Shown here piece by piece: positions 1 through 7,570 of a stretch of 64,000 nt of DNA. The notes beneath the pieces were generated by a model. That model ran no database searches and was not told the DNA's origin. It saw nothing but the letters and a program-made list of their open reading frames with translations. Made by a program: the position numbers and the translations under genes. Source of the stretch: an uncultured Butyricicoccus sp. GTDB lineage: Bacteria > Bacillota > Clostridia > Oscillospirales > Butyricicoccaceae. The DNA lies in NCBI RefSeq assembly GCF_944381005.1, contig NZ_CALWJM010000004.1, positions 58,035 to 122,034 on the forward strand, written 5' to 3'. Each line of letters begins with the position of its first letter. The stretch's first letter is position 1.

Positions 1-1
1 T

Positions 2-748
2 GCTGGGCAGCAGCGTCCGTTGTTGATGCGAAATGAAAATTGGTATGAATGGTTAGACATACCGGTGTATGCACCGCTCGGAATGAATGAACATGTTGTT
101 TACCGAGCGATGGAATTGCGCTTACGGCAGGGAGACCGTATTTTCCTGCACACAATGGGGCTGGATGAACGAAGTGGTTGTGACCAGCCAGCTTATGCAG
201 AGCAGCAGATGCGTATAGACCTAAATTTGACACGCGGCGGTAATACAGATGGTGTACAGATATTAAACCAAATACGGCAGGCGGCTGAGCACTACTGCGC
301 GACATCACATTTAGGTTATGCCATGCTTACACTATTATATTGTAAGGGAGAAAAGGAATTGGCACATTGTAATGTGCCGGCGCAGCCCACATACGCAACC
401 GAAGTGGCGGCATTCCTCAAAAAACAATTCGAGGATAATGCGATTGCACCACGGCATTATGCAAAACAGGCCGTACTGGTCGATGAGCTTTTTACCTTAT
501 GTTGCCGAAATGCGATGCAGGGAAGCAATATTATGGTGGAATGTGGAGTGGCTCCAGATGCTCAGATGGTTAACATTCGCATGACGGCTGTTTTAGGGGG
601 AATTAACCCGTTAGAGCAAAAAAAAGATTCACCTGCTCAAAGTGCGGTTGATTTTGTTCAGCAAAATACCGATTATATCACGTTTCAGCCCGGAGAAGAA
701 CAGGATACCATTACAATGGTATGCTTTTTGACAGAAAATGAAAGATAA
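2..748 (+). CDS. C-terminal part of SpoIIE/PP2C-type phosphatase with HATPase-like tail (5' truncated by window edge)
   Basis: The reading frame is open to the left edge, so the true start lies outside the window. Just before the first possible start it reads AGQQRPLLMR, close to the NAGHxPPLL strand of SpoIIE/RsbU-type PP2C phosphatases. The later GDRIFLHTMGLDE resembles GDxLFLYTDGVxE, but T-M replaces the metal-binding T-D. The C-terminal ~100 residues (VDELFTLCCRNAM, then GGINPL) look like a degenerate RsbW-type HATPase fold. Such fusions act in partner-switching or sporulation signalling by dephosphorylating anti-anti-sigma factors. The loss of the Asp at the TDG motif suggests weakened or altered catalysis; the N-terminal half is needed to judge. 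Family call moderate; partner unknown. Confidence 0.55.
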   Translation, partial: AGQQRPLLMRNENWYEWLDIPVYAPLGMNEHVVYRAMELRLRQGDRIFLHTMGLDERSGCDQPAYAEQQMRIDLNLTRGGNTDGVQILNQIRQAAEHYCATSHLGYAMLTLLYCKGEKELAHCNVPAQPTYATEVAAFLKKQFEDNAIAPRHYAKQAVLVDELFTLCCRNAMQGSNIMVECGVAPDAQMVNIRMTAVLGGINPLEQKKDSPAQSAVDFVQQNTDYITFQPGEEQDTITMVCFLTENER

Positions 749-761
749 AAAAGATTCTGTA

Positions 762-1098
762 TGAAGACGCGCCCCCATTATGAAGTTCCAGACCTATTCA
801 ATCTTCTGCCTGTGGTGGCCGCTGGACTTATCTGGCGCATGGACGATAATATTCTATTCTTTACAAACTCATTAACAATAGTGGGTGTCAGTTCTCGGAT
901 GCCCACGTATTTCCAAACAATGGCTGCAAAGCTATTAAAATCGGCTTGATCCCGTTCAAAGGTTTCTACCGCTTCCCGCCACGTTTTGACCTGCTCTGTC
1001 AGTTCCTTTTGCTCCGCCTCATAGTCGGCAGAGAGTTTCAAGAACCGTTCATGGCTGATTATACCGCTGATGTCGTTCTCATAGACATGTGCCCTCGT
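762..1098 (-). pseudogene. Remnant of large serine recombinase, C-terminal DUF4368 region
   Basis: On the minus strand the translation carries ENDISGIISHERFLKLSADY and then VWKYVGIRELTPTIVNEFVK, the C-terminal coiled-coil/DUF4368 signature of TndX/TnpX-type recombinases of integrative elements. The catalytic N-terminal domain is absent. After VNEFV the frame breaks: the expected HAPDKSSGH follows in another frame with an in-frame stop. This is a decayed scar of a mobile element, not a working gene. It opens a cluster of mobile remnants up to 3.3 kb. Confidence 0.75.
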
Positions 1099-1182
1099 AC
1101 CCGAATTAACGGACAGAAAAGTCAATCATAAAATGGAATAGAAAGGGGTAATAAAATAGAACAGCAAAAAAATAAAAAAGGT

Positions 1183-1464
1183 GTGGTACCACCACGATAT
1201 GACGATGCCTTCAAAGCAGGAGCAGTGAAAATGGTAACAGAGCAAGGTCAGGAGCCCAAAGAAGTTGCTCGAGAGCTGGGCATTTGCATCGACACCCTGA
1301 GCAGCTGGCTGAAGGTTTCTGGAATGCAGTTGGGTCAGGTGAGTCGCTATAATCGCCAACAGCAGCGTATTCGGGAGCTAGAGACGGAGATTCGTACACT
1401 GCGTAAGCAATTCGGTGAAAAAATGAGCAAACTTTGTGTAAACCTCCTGAGTGGTGTAGAATAG
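1183..1464 (+). pseudogene. IS3-family transposase OrfA, truncated
   Basis: The protein begins MVPPRYDDAFKAGAVKMV and carries the helix-turn-helix 8 domain of IS3 OrfA (EVARELGI, TLSSWLK), followed by the leucine-zipper-like region RIRELETEIRTLRKQ. Homology stops at about position 1425, where the sequence runs into unrelated DNA (an inverted IS5 scrap). No OrfB (DDE integrase) follows. OrfA normally binds the IS ends and is fused to OrfB by frameshifting, so this copy should be inactive. Confidence 0.75.
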
Positions 1465-1492
1465 AAGCACCGCACAGGCGGTTTACACAAAG
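1432..1492. repeat. 13-bp perfect inverted repeat at junction of two IS remnants
   Basis: CTTTGTGTAAACC at 1432-1444 is the exact reverse complement of 1480-1492. Similarity extends several bases on both sides, since each arm is followed by a CACC-C-CAG-type sequence. The right arm lies inside the IS5 fragment (GGLHKACDS) and the left arm encodes a near-identical GGLHKVCS on the opposite strand. Two copies of one IS segment are therefore joined head to head. It also joins the broken end of the IS3 OrfA. Confidence 0.6.
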
Positions 1493-1713
1493 CTTGTGAT
1501 AGTCTCCATGATGCTGATTTTTGCATTCCGCCAAGGATAAATGCGGTTGATCCACGGTATCGCGATTACCCACACTACAAAGAAAGACAATTCGTGGAGT
1601 GCTTTTTTATGAGAGTCAAAGATTGCCGCAGGATAGCTATACGTTTTGAAAAGATTGCTTGTAGGTATCTCACTTTTCTTCATTTGGCGGCTACTTTGCT
1701 CTGTCTTACATAA
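1465..1713 (+). pseudogene. IS5-family (IS427-like) transposase C-terminal fragment
   Basis: The plus frame between the stop at 1462-1464 and TAA 1711-1713 is open for 82 codons. It matches the end of IS5-type DDE transposases: CIPPR, then YKERQFVECFF, CRRIAIRFEK and CRYLTFLHLAA, which parallel the family's Y-K-x-R-x-x-VE-x-FF-x-x-(I/L)K and RR-I-A-x-R-Y-(E/D)-K blocks. The catalytic Glu (VE) is present, but the first two Asp residues and any start codon are missing. It abuts an inverted copy of its own first ~30 bases (see the repeat at 1432-1492). Confidence 0.65.
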
Positions 1714-1831
1714 TTTCCCTTACTTTTTAGTTTAGAAACACACTCTAACAGATTTCTAATCACTATGGATCTTTTTATATGTTCAAATTGATTTTACAAT
1801 TTACCATTTTTATAAAATTTTTCAACCCCAG
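1714..1831. other. AT-rich spacer
   Basis: This short, strongly AT-rich stretch lies between the IS5 fragment and the stop of the minus-strand hydrolase gene. No ORF or clear terminator hairpin was found in it. Confidence 0.4.
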
Positions 1832-2788
1832 CTACTTCTCAGTTGCTGGTGGCATTAAAGAAAACCGAACATTGTTTCTATCACAAATTAAATGACTGTC
1901 TTCAACAATCAGATTTGCAACTTGGATGGATGATCTTCTATGCCGATACTCCCATTTAAAGTTTTCATCATGTCTTTCTTTTTCTGATACTTCAGGATGT
2001 GTAAAATAGAAAATATAAGCATGATTATTATTTACTACCACATCGGCATGTGCACCAATACTACCATCATCTTTCCTGTTACCAGGTATTCTTAGAATAT
2101 TTTCTTTTCGCTCCCAATGACAGGCATCTTCGCTTCGATAAACCCCTAATCCGCACCAAGGATCTGTAATCATCCAGTATGTATCTTGAAAATAAAAAAC
2201 ATTAGGCCCCTCATGAGGACAATCTGTGATTTCCGGACCAAGCACTTCCCAATTATATAAGTCGTTACTTTCTGCTGAATATGTATAAGAATTATTTACT
2301 TCATCTTTATACCACATCTTATATTTTCCTGGTGTCACTTCAAATACACATGCGTCAATTACACGATCGGAGGATAGGGGAATGATTCCTCGAAAATTCC
2401 AATCCCACAAATTATTACTGGTATAATGTAATATATGTCTTTCACAATTCCAATCATTGGGAATGCCGCGTACATAGCTAATATACATATGATATTGACC
2501 TTGAGCAAAAATAATTTCTGGCGCCCAAAATGTATTAGTCCCAGGTTCAAATTCAAGATTATCCAAACTTCCGCGATATATCCACGTCTTTCCAAAATCC
2601 TTTGAACTGGCAATCCCTATTTTAGTTCCATGCATATAGCTGACACCATGATTTATTTCACTAGCCCGCCGATTGGTATAAAACATCCACCAAGCCTGTT
2701 CATTATGATTCCAAATCACAACAGGATCTGCTGCCCCATCATAAATTGGGTCTTGAAATAAAGGCGCATTAGGTATAAATTTTTCCAT
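1832..2788 (-). CDS. GH43-like five-bladed beta-propeller glycoside hydrolase, 318 aa
   Basis: The protein reads as repeated beta-propeller blades with short W/Y-rich strands: DGAADPVVIW near the N-terminus, WWMFYTNRRA, FWAPEIIF, YHMYISYVRG, DACVFE, KMWYKDE and HEGPNVFYF. The early ADP, the central D and later E positions are typical of GH43/GH117-type clans, which remove arabinose, xylose or related sugars from glycans. There is no signal peptide, so it would be intracellular and act on imported oligosaccharides. The start ATG at 2788 follows an AAAGGATGAGG ribosome site inside the end of a broken sugar-permease gene, as in a sugar-uptake operon. The gene is far more AT-rich than the rest of the window, which suggests transfer. 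Exact GH family uncertain. Confidence 0.6.
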   Translation of the reverse strand: MEKFIPNAPLFQDPIYDGAADPVVIWNHNEQAWWMFYTNRRASEINHGVSYMHGTKIGIASSKDFGKTWIYRGSLDNLEFEPGTNTFWAPEIIFAQGQYHMYISYVRGIPNDWNCERHILHYTSNNLWDWNFRGIIPLSSDRVIDACVFEVTPGKYKMWYKDEVNNSYTYSAESNDLYNWEVLGPEITDCPHEGPNVFYFQDTYWMITDPWCGLGVYRSEDACHWERKENILRIPGNRKDDGSIGAHADVVVNNNHAYIFYFTHPEVSEKERHDENFKWEYRHRRSSIQVANLIVEDSHLICDRNNVRFSLMPPATEK

Positions 2789-2794
2789 ATTGCC

Positions 2795-2950
2795 TCATCC
2801 TTTCACTGCTCCACTTGTAATACCAGCAATAATATGTTTTTGCATAATAAAATATAAAAACATGTTACTGGAATTAAAACTATCACCATTGTACATAGAA
2901 TCACCGTCCAATTGTTAGCAAATCCCACTCCTTTATATACTTCCATTATT
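2795..2950 (-). pseudogene. Frameshifted C-terminal remnant of MalG-type sugar ABC permease
   Basis: The minus strand reads FANNWTVILCTMVIVLIP and then, after a one-base frame change near 2840-2850, QKHIIAGITSGAVKG followed by stop TGA at 2797-2795. That ending is the standard C-terminus of MalG-family carbohydrate permeases in Firmicutes. Upstream it is cut off by an IS630 remnant. The stop lies 6 nt before the hydrolase start, so the hydrolase once sat directly behind a sugar ABC transporter. Confidence 0.75.
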
Positions 2951-2963
2951 ACAGCAATTCAAG

Positions 2964-3327
2964 TTAAGATTGCAAGTATCCAGTCGCATAGAACAAAGGA
3001 AGATAAAGCATCTGTGCACCGACAGATTGGATTGCCTGCCGGACTTCATCAACCTTATGCGTACGCAAATTGTTCATGATTAGAATATCGCCTAGATGCA
3101 ATGAAGGGGGTCAAAAAATTGGTCACATAATCCAGGAAATGTTCCCGATTGACTGCTTCAGAAAACTCATGGTAAATCATTGTGCCATCCATACGAATAC
3201 AGGATGGCATAGTTGTAGATTTTGGCGTGTTCAGCGGCGCATAATCATAAACACGTTCTTTCCCAATCGCACGCCCATATCTCCGTGTCAGGTTAATATT
3301 TACACCACCAAATATACTGACAAGCAC
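2964..3327 (-). pseudogene. IS630-family transposase remnant (DDE_3), frameshifted
   Basis: The minus strand encodes GVNINLTRRYGRAIGKERV, APLNTPKSTTM and DGTMIYHEFSEAVNREHF. After a frame change near the C5 run (plus 3107-3111, GGGGG) it continues GDILIMNNLRTHKV and GAQMLYLPLF. These are consecutive blocks of IS630/Tc1-mariner DDE transposases. The family D-N is N-N here, and the final catalytic Glu after LPPYSPDLNPIE is lost. It is truncated at both ends and inactive. The broken sugar permease begins immediately downstream, suggesting that this insertion disrupted it. Confidence 0.75.
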
Positions 3328-3351
3328 AAAACAAAGTAAATATTTTGACGT

Positions 3352-3383
3352 ATAAAAAAGAATCGCTAACTTTTGAGCGATTC
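3352..3383 (-). terminator. Rho-independent terminator of rnpB
   Basis: On the minus strand GAATCGCT and AGCGATTC form an 8-bp stem (plus 3376-3383 / 3360-3367) with an 8-nt loop, followed by a T6 run. It lies about 20 nt beyond the RNase P RNA 3' end. Confidence 0.85.
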
Positions 3384-3402
3384 TCTTAATATTTTTATAG
3401 GT

Positions 3403-3738
3403 GTGAGCAATCCGTAAGCCGGGTTCTGTCGTGGACGGTCATCTATCTGGGACGCGCGTCGCCGCACGCCTCAAGCCATCAGTTGGAGCGACCAGGTGAG
3501 TCATAGCTCCGGTCGATGTTGCTGCGGATAGAGTTTACAGACCCCCCATGTTACCATGGGGCGTGGTGAGCTCTTACCTCGCCTTTCCACCCTTACCAGA
3601 CAAAGAATCTGGCGGTATCTCTCTGTTGCACTATTCCTGAAGTTGCCTTCGGCAGACGTTATCTGCTATCCTTACCCTGTGCAGCCCGGACTTTCCTCAT
3701 ACCGGTCAAGCCGGTACGCGACCGTCAGGATTACTCAC
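3403..3738 (-). ncRNA. rnpB: RNase P RNA, bacterial class A
   Basis: This is the catalytic RNA that trims the 5' leaders of pre-tRNAs. The minus strand carries GAGGAAAGTCCGGGCT near the 5' end and ACAGAACCCGGCTTACGG near the 3' end, the two universal conserved blocks (P4 and the CR regions). The ends GTGAGTAATCC and GGATTGCTCAC pair to close helix P1, which sets the boundaries. The length of about 336 nt is usual. The architecture looks like type A rather than the Bacillus type B. A canonical promoter and terminator flank it. Confidence 0.93.
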
Positions 3739-3745
3739 GGTGTTT

Positions 3746-3775
3746 ATTATACGACAAAAAGAGTGGGTGCGTCAA
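3746..3775 (-). promoter_or_regulatory. rnpB promoter
   Basis: TTGACG (plus 3770-3775) and TATAAT (plus 3746-3751) are separated by 18 bp on the minus strand. The -10 box ends 7 nt before the inferred RNA 5' end. Confidence 0.8.
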
Positions 3776-3804
3776 TTATAATCGTTCAAATCGGGGGTAA
3801 AAAC

Positions 3805-3833
3805 TTGAAATCATGCGATAAAGAGAGTAGAAT
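3805..3833 (+). promoter_or_regulatory. murD promoter
   Basis: TTGAAA at 3805-3810, a 17-bp spacer, and TAGAAT at 3828-3833, about 30 nt before the murD start. It diverges from the rnpB promoter. Confidence 0.65.
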
Positions 3834-3861
3834 AGACAAAGACAAAAGGGGAGATTATTTT

Positions 3862-5244
3862 ATGATGACCGCATTGGAACAATATTTGCAGCAAATTCGG
3901 GAAAAGCGTATTGCCGTAATTGGAGCAGGTGTCAGCAATATGCCGCTCATTGCGCTGTTGCGCAAAGCTGGCCTTTCGGTTACCGTGCATGACCGTAAGA
4001 CGGCAGAAGCATTAGGAGAACAGTACGATAAATTACAGCAATTGGGTGTTTCCTTGGTGCTCGGTGAGCAGTATTTGGATGCACTGGATGAAGATATCAT
4101 CTTCCGTACACCCGGCTTACATCCCAATCATCCTGCACTGACTGCTGTGCGTGCGCATGGGGGAGAAGTCACAAGTGAAATGGAGCTGTTCTTCCGGGTG
4201 TGTCCGTGTAAAATTATTGGCATTACCGGTTCGGATGGCAAGACCACCACGACAACGCTGACATATGAATTTTTGAAACATGCGGGCTACACTTGCCACT
4301 TGGGTGGCAATATTGGTAAACCACTGCTGCCCGAAGTGGATTCTATGCAGCCAGATGACCTTGCGATTGTGGAATTATCATCTTTTCAGCTCATGGGGAT
4401 GCAATACAGTCCTTACATTGCAGCCATCACCAATCTGACCCCAAATCATTTGGATTATCACAAGGATTTTGATGAATATGTGCAAGCAAAGACCAGCATT
4501 TATACCCACCAGAAAGAGGGAGAGCGGTTGGTGCTCAATGTCGATGACCCAGTGACACGCACCTTAGAAATTGGTCGTGGGCATGATATTCGCACATGTA
4601 GCAAGGTAGTCAAGCCGGAAAACGGTGTATATCTGCGAGAAGGTGTGATTTACGTTGCCGACAATGGGCAAGACCGCGTGTTGATGAATGCGGAAGATAT
4701 CCGGATTCCCGGCGCACATAATGTATCAAATGTCATGATGGCAGCAGCGATTGTACAGGGATTGTGCAAAGATGAGGATATTGTGCAGGTGGCCAAGACA
4801 TTTGGCGGCGTGGAACACCGCATTGAATTTGTGCGTGAATTGGATGGCGTGCGTTATTATAATGACTCGATTGCATCTAGTCCCACGCGCACAATTGCTG
4901 GACTGAACTCGTTTGCACAAAAGTTGATTTTGATTGCTGGTGGATATGATAAGAACATTCCATATGATGTGTTGGGCGAGCCGATTTGTCAGCATGTGAA
5001 AACCTTGCTGCTGACCGGTGCAACGGCACCTAAAATTCGTGCGTGTGTAGAGCAGGCAGCCGGGAGTGAAAAGCCTGAAATCATTGATGTGCCCGATTTG
5101 GCGGCCGCTGTCCGCACAGCAAATGCGATTGCGCAGCCGGGAGATGTGGTCATTCTCAGTCCGGCAAGTGCGTCATTTGACTGTTTCCGCAATTTTATGG
5201 AACGTGGAGAGCGATTTAAAGAACTGGTACATGGATTAACTTGA
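3862..5244 (+). CDS. murD: UDP-N-acetylmuramoyl-L-alanine--D-glutamate ligase
   Basis: Adds D-glutamate to UDP-MurNAc-L-Ala with ATP, a cytoplasmic step of peptidoglycan precursor synthesis. The N-terminal Rossmann-like domain has AVIGAGVSNMPLI. The central Mur-ligase P-loop GITGSDGKTTTTT lies near residue 120, followed by GGNIGKPLL, ELSSFQL and TNLTPNHLDYH. The C-terminal domain has GGVEHRIEFV, YYNDSIASSPTRT and SPASASFD. The length of 460 aa is normal. The frame is open much farther upstream, but that part lies over rnpB; ATG 3862 follows AAAAGGGGAG and the murD promoter. It is monocistronic here, ending in a terminator. Confidence 0.95.
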   Translation: MMTALEQYLQQIREKRIAVIGAGVSNMPLIALLRKAGLSVTVHDRKTAEALGEQYDKLQQLGVSLVLGEQYLDALDEDIIFRTPGLHPNHPALTAVRAHGGEVTSEMELFFRVCPCKIIGITGSDGKTTTTTLTYEFLKHAGYTCHLGGNIGKPLLPEVDSMQPDDLAIVELSSFQLMGMQYSPYIAAITNLTPNHLDYHKDFDEYVQAKTSIYTHQKEGERLVLNVDDPVTRTLEIGRGHDIRTCSKVVKPENGVYLREGVIYVADNGQDRVLMNAEDIRIPGAHNVSNVMMAAAIVQGLCKDEDIVQVAKTFGGVEHRIEFVRELDGVRYYNDSIASSPTRTIAGLNSFAQKLILIAGGYDKNIPYDVLGEPICQHVKTLLLTGATAPKIRACVEQAAGSEKPEIIDVPDLAAAVRTANAIAQPGDVVILSPASASFDCFRNFMERGERFKELVHGLT

Positions 5245-5249
5245 ACGAA

Positions 5250-5283
5250 TTCGGGCGCGTGATAGCGCCCGAAAAATTTTTTC
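5250..5283 (+). terminator. Terminator after murD
   Basis: TTCGGGCGC and GCGCCCGAA form a 9-bp stem with a 6-nt loop, followed by an A-then-T-rich tail. Confidence 0.85.
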
Positions 5284-5389
5284 AAAATTCCTTTGATTTT
5301 TAATGTTCTTTTAATACGGATTTCGTATACTTGAATCAAACAAAAGCAAGTCACAAAAAACATTTTAAATAATCAAGGGAGTGAAACGC

Positions 5390-6199
5390 ATGAAAAAGGC
5401 GATTTTTTTCACAGCAGCATTACTTGCAGCGTTGACAGTAGGATGTAATGCGAACAACCAGACCGTTCAGGCAGATATTATCAGCCAGCAGGAAGCAGAA
5501 AGCGCCGCATTGACCGCTAGTGGCATTTCTCAAGAAAACGCCTCGTTTTCTCGAACTGAACTTGAAATGGACGACGGAAAGCAGTATTATGAAGTTGAGT
5601 TCATGGCAGATGGAGAACGATACACTTATGATATTGATGCAATGACCGGCACTGTCATTTCATTTGATGTTGAACAATCGAAGGATAGCGCCGCACAGCC
5701 GCAAACGCAGACACAGACCCAGCCTCAAACCCAGAACCAAACGGCTGCAACCGGTATAGACGAAGCAGCAGCCAAGCAGACTGCGCTGAAAGACGCAGGG
5801 TTGACAGAAGATGCCGTGACCTTTGTGAAAGTAAAGCGCGAATATGACGATGGCCGCGAACGGTATGAAGTGGAATTCTATGAGAATACATCTTATGCCG
5901 AATATGACTATGAAATTGATGCGGCATCGGGTGAAGTCATCAGCCGAGATTATGACGCGGAAGACTATTCTGCACCTCAACAGAGCGGTACGAAAGTCAG
6001 TGAAGCGACCGTAAAACAAACAGTATTGGCGAAGGTACCGGGTGCAACCGAAAGTGATATGCGGATGAAGCTGGAACGCGATGACGGTCGCGAGCAGTAT
6101 GAAGGCACGATTATCTATGATAATATTAAGTATGAGTTTTCGGTAGACGCATATAGCGGTGCGATTCGAGAATGGGAAAGTGAGTCGGTTTTTGATTAA
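5390..6199 (+). CDS. Lipoprotein with three PepSY domains
   Basis: The N-terminus MKKAIFF..LTVGC is a lipoprotein signal with the lipobox Cys at about residue 19, so it should be anchored outside the membrane. Three PepSY repeats follow, each of ~65 residues and ending in (I/V)DAxxGxV/I-type strands: YDIDAMTGTV, YEIDAASGEV and FSVDAYSGAI. A Gln/Thr-rich linker (QTQTQTQPQTQ) separates repeats 1 and 2. PepSY domains are thought to inhibit peptidases or regulate cell-surface proteins; the exact role is unknown. ATG 5390 is preferred over GTG 5381 because AAGGGAG lies 8 nt upstream. The next gene shares PepSY repeats, so the two probably work together. Confidence 0.8.
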   Translation: MKKAIFFTAALLAALTVGCNANNQTVQADIISQQEAESAALTASGISQENASFSRTELEMDDGKQYYEVEFMADGERYTYDIDAMTGTVISFDVEQSKDSAAQPQTQTQTQPQTQNQTAATGIDEAAAKQTALKDAGLTEDAVTFVKVKREYDDGRERYEVEFYENTSYAEYDYEIDAASGEVISRDYDAEDYSAPQQSGTKVSEATVKQTVLAKVPGATESDMRMKLERDDGREQYEGTIIYDNIKYEFSVDAYSGAIREWESESVFD

Positions 6200-6267
6200 A
6201 CCGTCCTTGTTACACATAGCAGAACCGATACGGCTTGAAGTGGTATTGTGAAAAGGAGGAATTTTTC

Positions 6268-7311
6268 ATGAAAAAGCAGTTTTTAGCATTGACACTGTCA
6301 GCAGCCCTTTTGTGTGGCACGGCGGCAGCCGGTTGGGCAGCATCGGCCGATTTACGACCGGATATCAATGTGGTCATTGATGGCACGACACGCACATTTT
6401 ACAATGTCAACGGTCAGGAAGTACACCCCATTAGCTATCAAAATACGACATATTTGCCCGTTCGTGCGATTGGTGAGTTGATGGGAAAAAATGTAAACTG
6501 GGATGCTTCAACTTTAACAGTCAGCATTGGTGGTACCCGTGTGACCGGCACGACCAGCGGCACACCGGACAACAGCACCAAAGCGCAGGATATTACATTG
6601 ACTGTGCGCCCGGAATACACAGTCGTGATTGACGGCACAACACGCACATTTTACGATGCCAAGGGGCGCGAAGTAGACCCGGTGGAATACAGTGGTTCGA
6701 TTTATCTACCCATCCGTGCAATTGGTGAATTGATGGGAAAAACGGTTGGATGGAATGAGAACACACAGACGGTTACTTTGACTGGTGGTTCGACCGTTAC
6801 CGATTATGATACCGCCAATCCGACCACACCTACCACGCCCAGTCAAAGCGGAACCATCAGCATGGAGCGTGCAAAGGAGATTGCGCTCCAACATGCTGGT
6901 GTATCGGCGGACAGCGTTCAGTTTTTAAAGACCCGCTCAGACTATGAAGACGGCGTATTGGTCTATGAAATTGAGTTCGTGCGCAAGAATGGAAACATCT
7001 GGCAGGAATATGACTATGAAATCGCTGCTGCCAGCGGCAAAATTGTCAGCTATGATTCCGAGGTTGAAACATCCTATTCCTATTCGGATAACAGCAGCAG
7101 CATCAATACAGCGGTCAGCGCAGAGCAGGCCAAGCAGATTGCACTCAGCCGCGTACCCGGTGCAAGCGCATCCAATCTGATTAAATTTGAACAGGATTAT
7201 GACGACGGTCGATTGGAATACGAAGGCGAAATTTATTACCAAGGCTTTGAGTATGAATTTACCATTGATGCCCAGAGTGGAAAAATCATTGACTGGGATG
7301 TAGACCGTTAA
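6268..7311 (+). CDS. Secreted protein with two copper-amine-oxidase-N stalk domains and two PepSY domains
   Basis: A Sec signal peptide (KKQFLALTLSAALLCG, cleavage after AAAGWA) leads into two near-identical repeats of ~70 residues. Both contain VVIDGTTRTFY and (V/I)RAIGELMGK, the copper amine oxidase N-like wall/stalk domain common in secreted Clostridia proteins. Two PepSY domains follow (FDYEIAAASGKI-type and FEYEFTIDAQSGKI), separated by a Ser-rich linker. ATG 6268 is chosen because AAAGGAGG is 8 nt upstream and the signal peptide begins there. Likely a cell-envelope regulator or binding protein; function unknown. Confidence 0.8.
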   Translation: MKKQFLALTLSAALLCGTAAAGWAASADLRPDINVVIDGTTRTFYNVNGQEVHPISYQNTTYLPVRAIGELMGKNVNWDASTLTVSIGGTRVTGTTSGTPDNSTKAQDITLTVRPEYTVVIDGTTRTFYDAKGREVDPVEYSGSIYLPIRAIGELMGKTVGWNENTQTVTLTGGSTVTDYDTANPTTPTTPSQSGTISMERAKEIALQHAGVSADSVQFLKTRSDYEDGVLVYEIEFVRKNGNIWQEYDYEIAAASGKIVSYDSEVETSYSYSDNSSSINTAVSAEQAKQIALSRVPGASASNLIKFEQDYDDGRLEYEGEIYYQGFEYEFTIDAQSGKIIDWDVDR

Positions 7312-7326
7312 AGTGAATACGTTGCT

Positions 7327-7361
7327 GGAATACCCGCCAATCGTTGGCGGGTATTCCTTTT
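7327..7361 (+). terminator. Terminator after PepSY gene pair
   Basis: GGAATACCCGCCAA pairs with TTGGCGGGTATTCC across a 3-nt loop (14-bp stem), followed by TTTTG. Confidence 0.9.
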
Positions 7362-7392
7362 GTATGAGATGGGTAAAATTTTGTGCTACCTC

Positions 7393-7421
7393 TTGCGAAA
7401 GGCTGAAAGCTATCGTATAAT
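7393..7421 (+). promoter_or_regulatory. Promoter of glycerol-3-phosphate operon
   Basis: TTGCGA 7393-7398, a 17-bp spacer, and TATAAT 7416-7421. The implied transcript start near 7428 leaves a ~140-nt leader before the first gene. Confidence 0.75.
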
Positions 7422-7450
7422 AATTTTAACAGTAGTGTGCAGAGATTGAG

Positions 7451-7509
7451 AGACACATGAAGACAAAAAACGGCGTGATGAACCGTTTGTTCTTCGTGTG
7501 TCTTTTTTT
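7451..7509 (+). promoter_or_regulatory. Leader attenuator, candidate GlpP antitermination target
   Basis: Between promoter and first gene lies a long imperfect stem (AGACACATGAAGA at 7451-7463 with TCTTCGTGTGTCT at 7491-7503; inner AACGG/CCGTT) followed at once by a T7-8 run. This is a full intrinsic terminator placed before the coding region, so readthrough must be controlled. In Bacillus subtilis GlpP bound to glycerol-3-phosphate suppresses a terminator in the glpD leader. The glpP gene of this operon supplies the matching regulator. The link to GlpP is inferred. Confidence 0.65.
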
Positions 7510-7570
7510 CGCACTTTTTGCAATCGGGAGCAAACACAGAAAGGTACAGATGGGAAAGGAGAACGGGTAG

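Noticed and set aside
1483..1683. 66-codon minus-strand frame opposite the IS5 fragment
   Set aside because: The plus-strand frame at the same place matches IS5 transposases; the minus frame is its shadow.
3556..3861. Open extension of the murD frame upstream of ATG 3862
   Set aside because: It runs through the RNase P RNA gene and lacks a ribosome site; murD homology begins at 3862.
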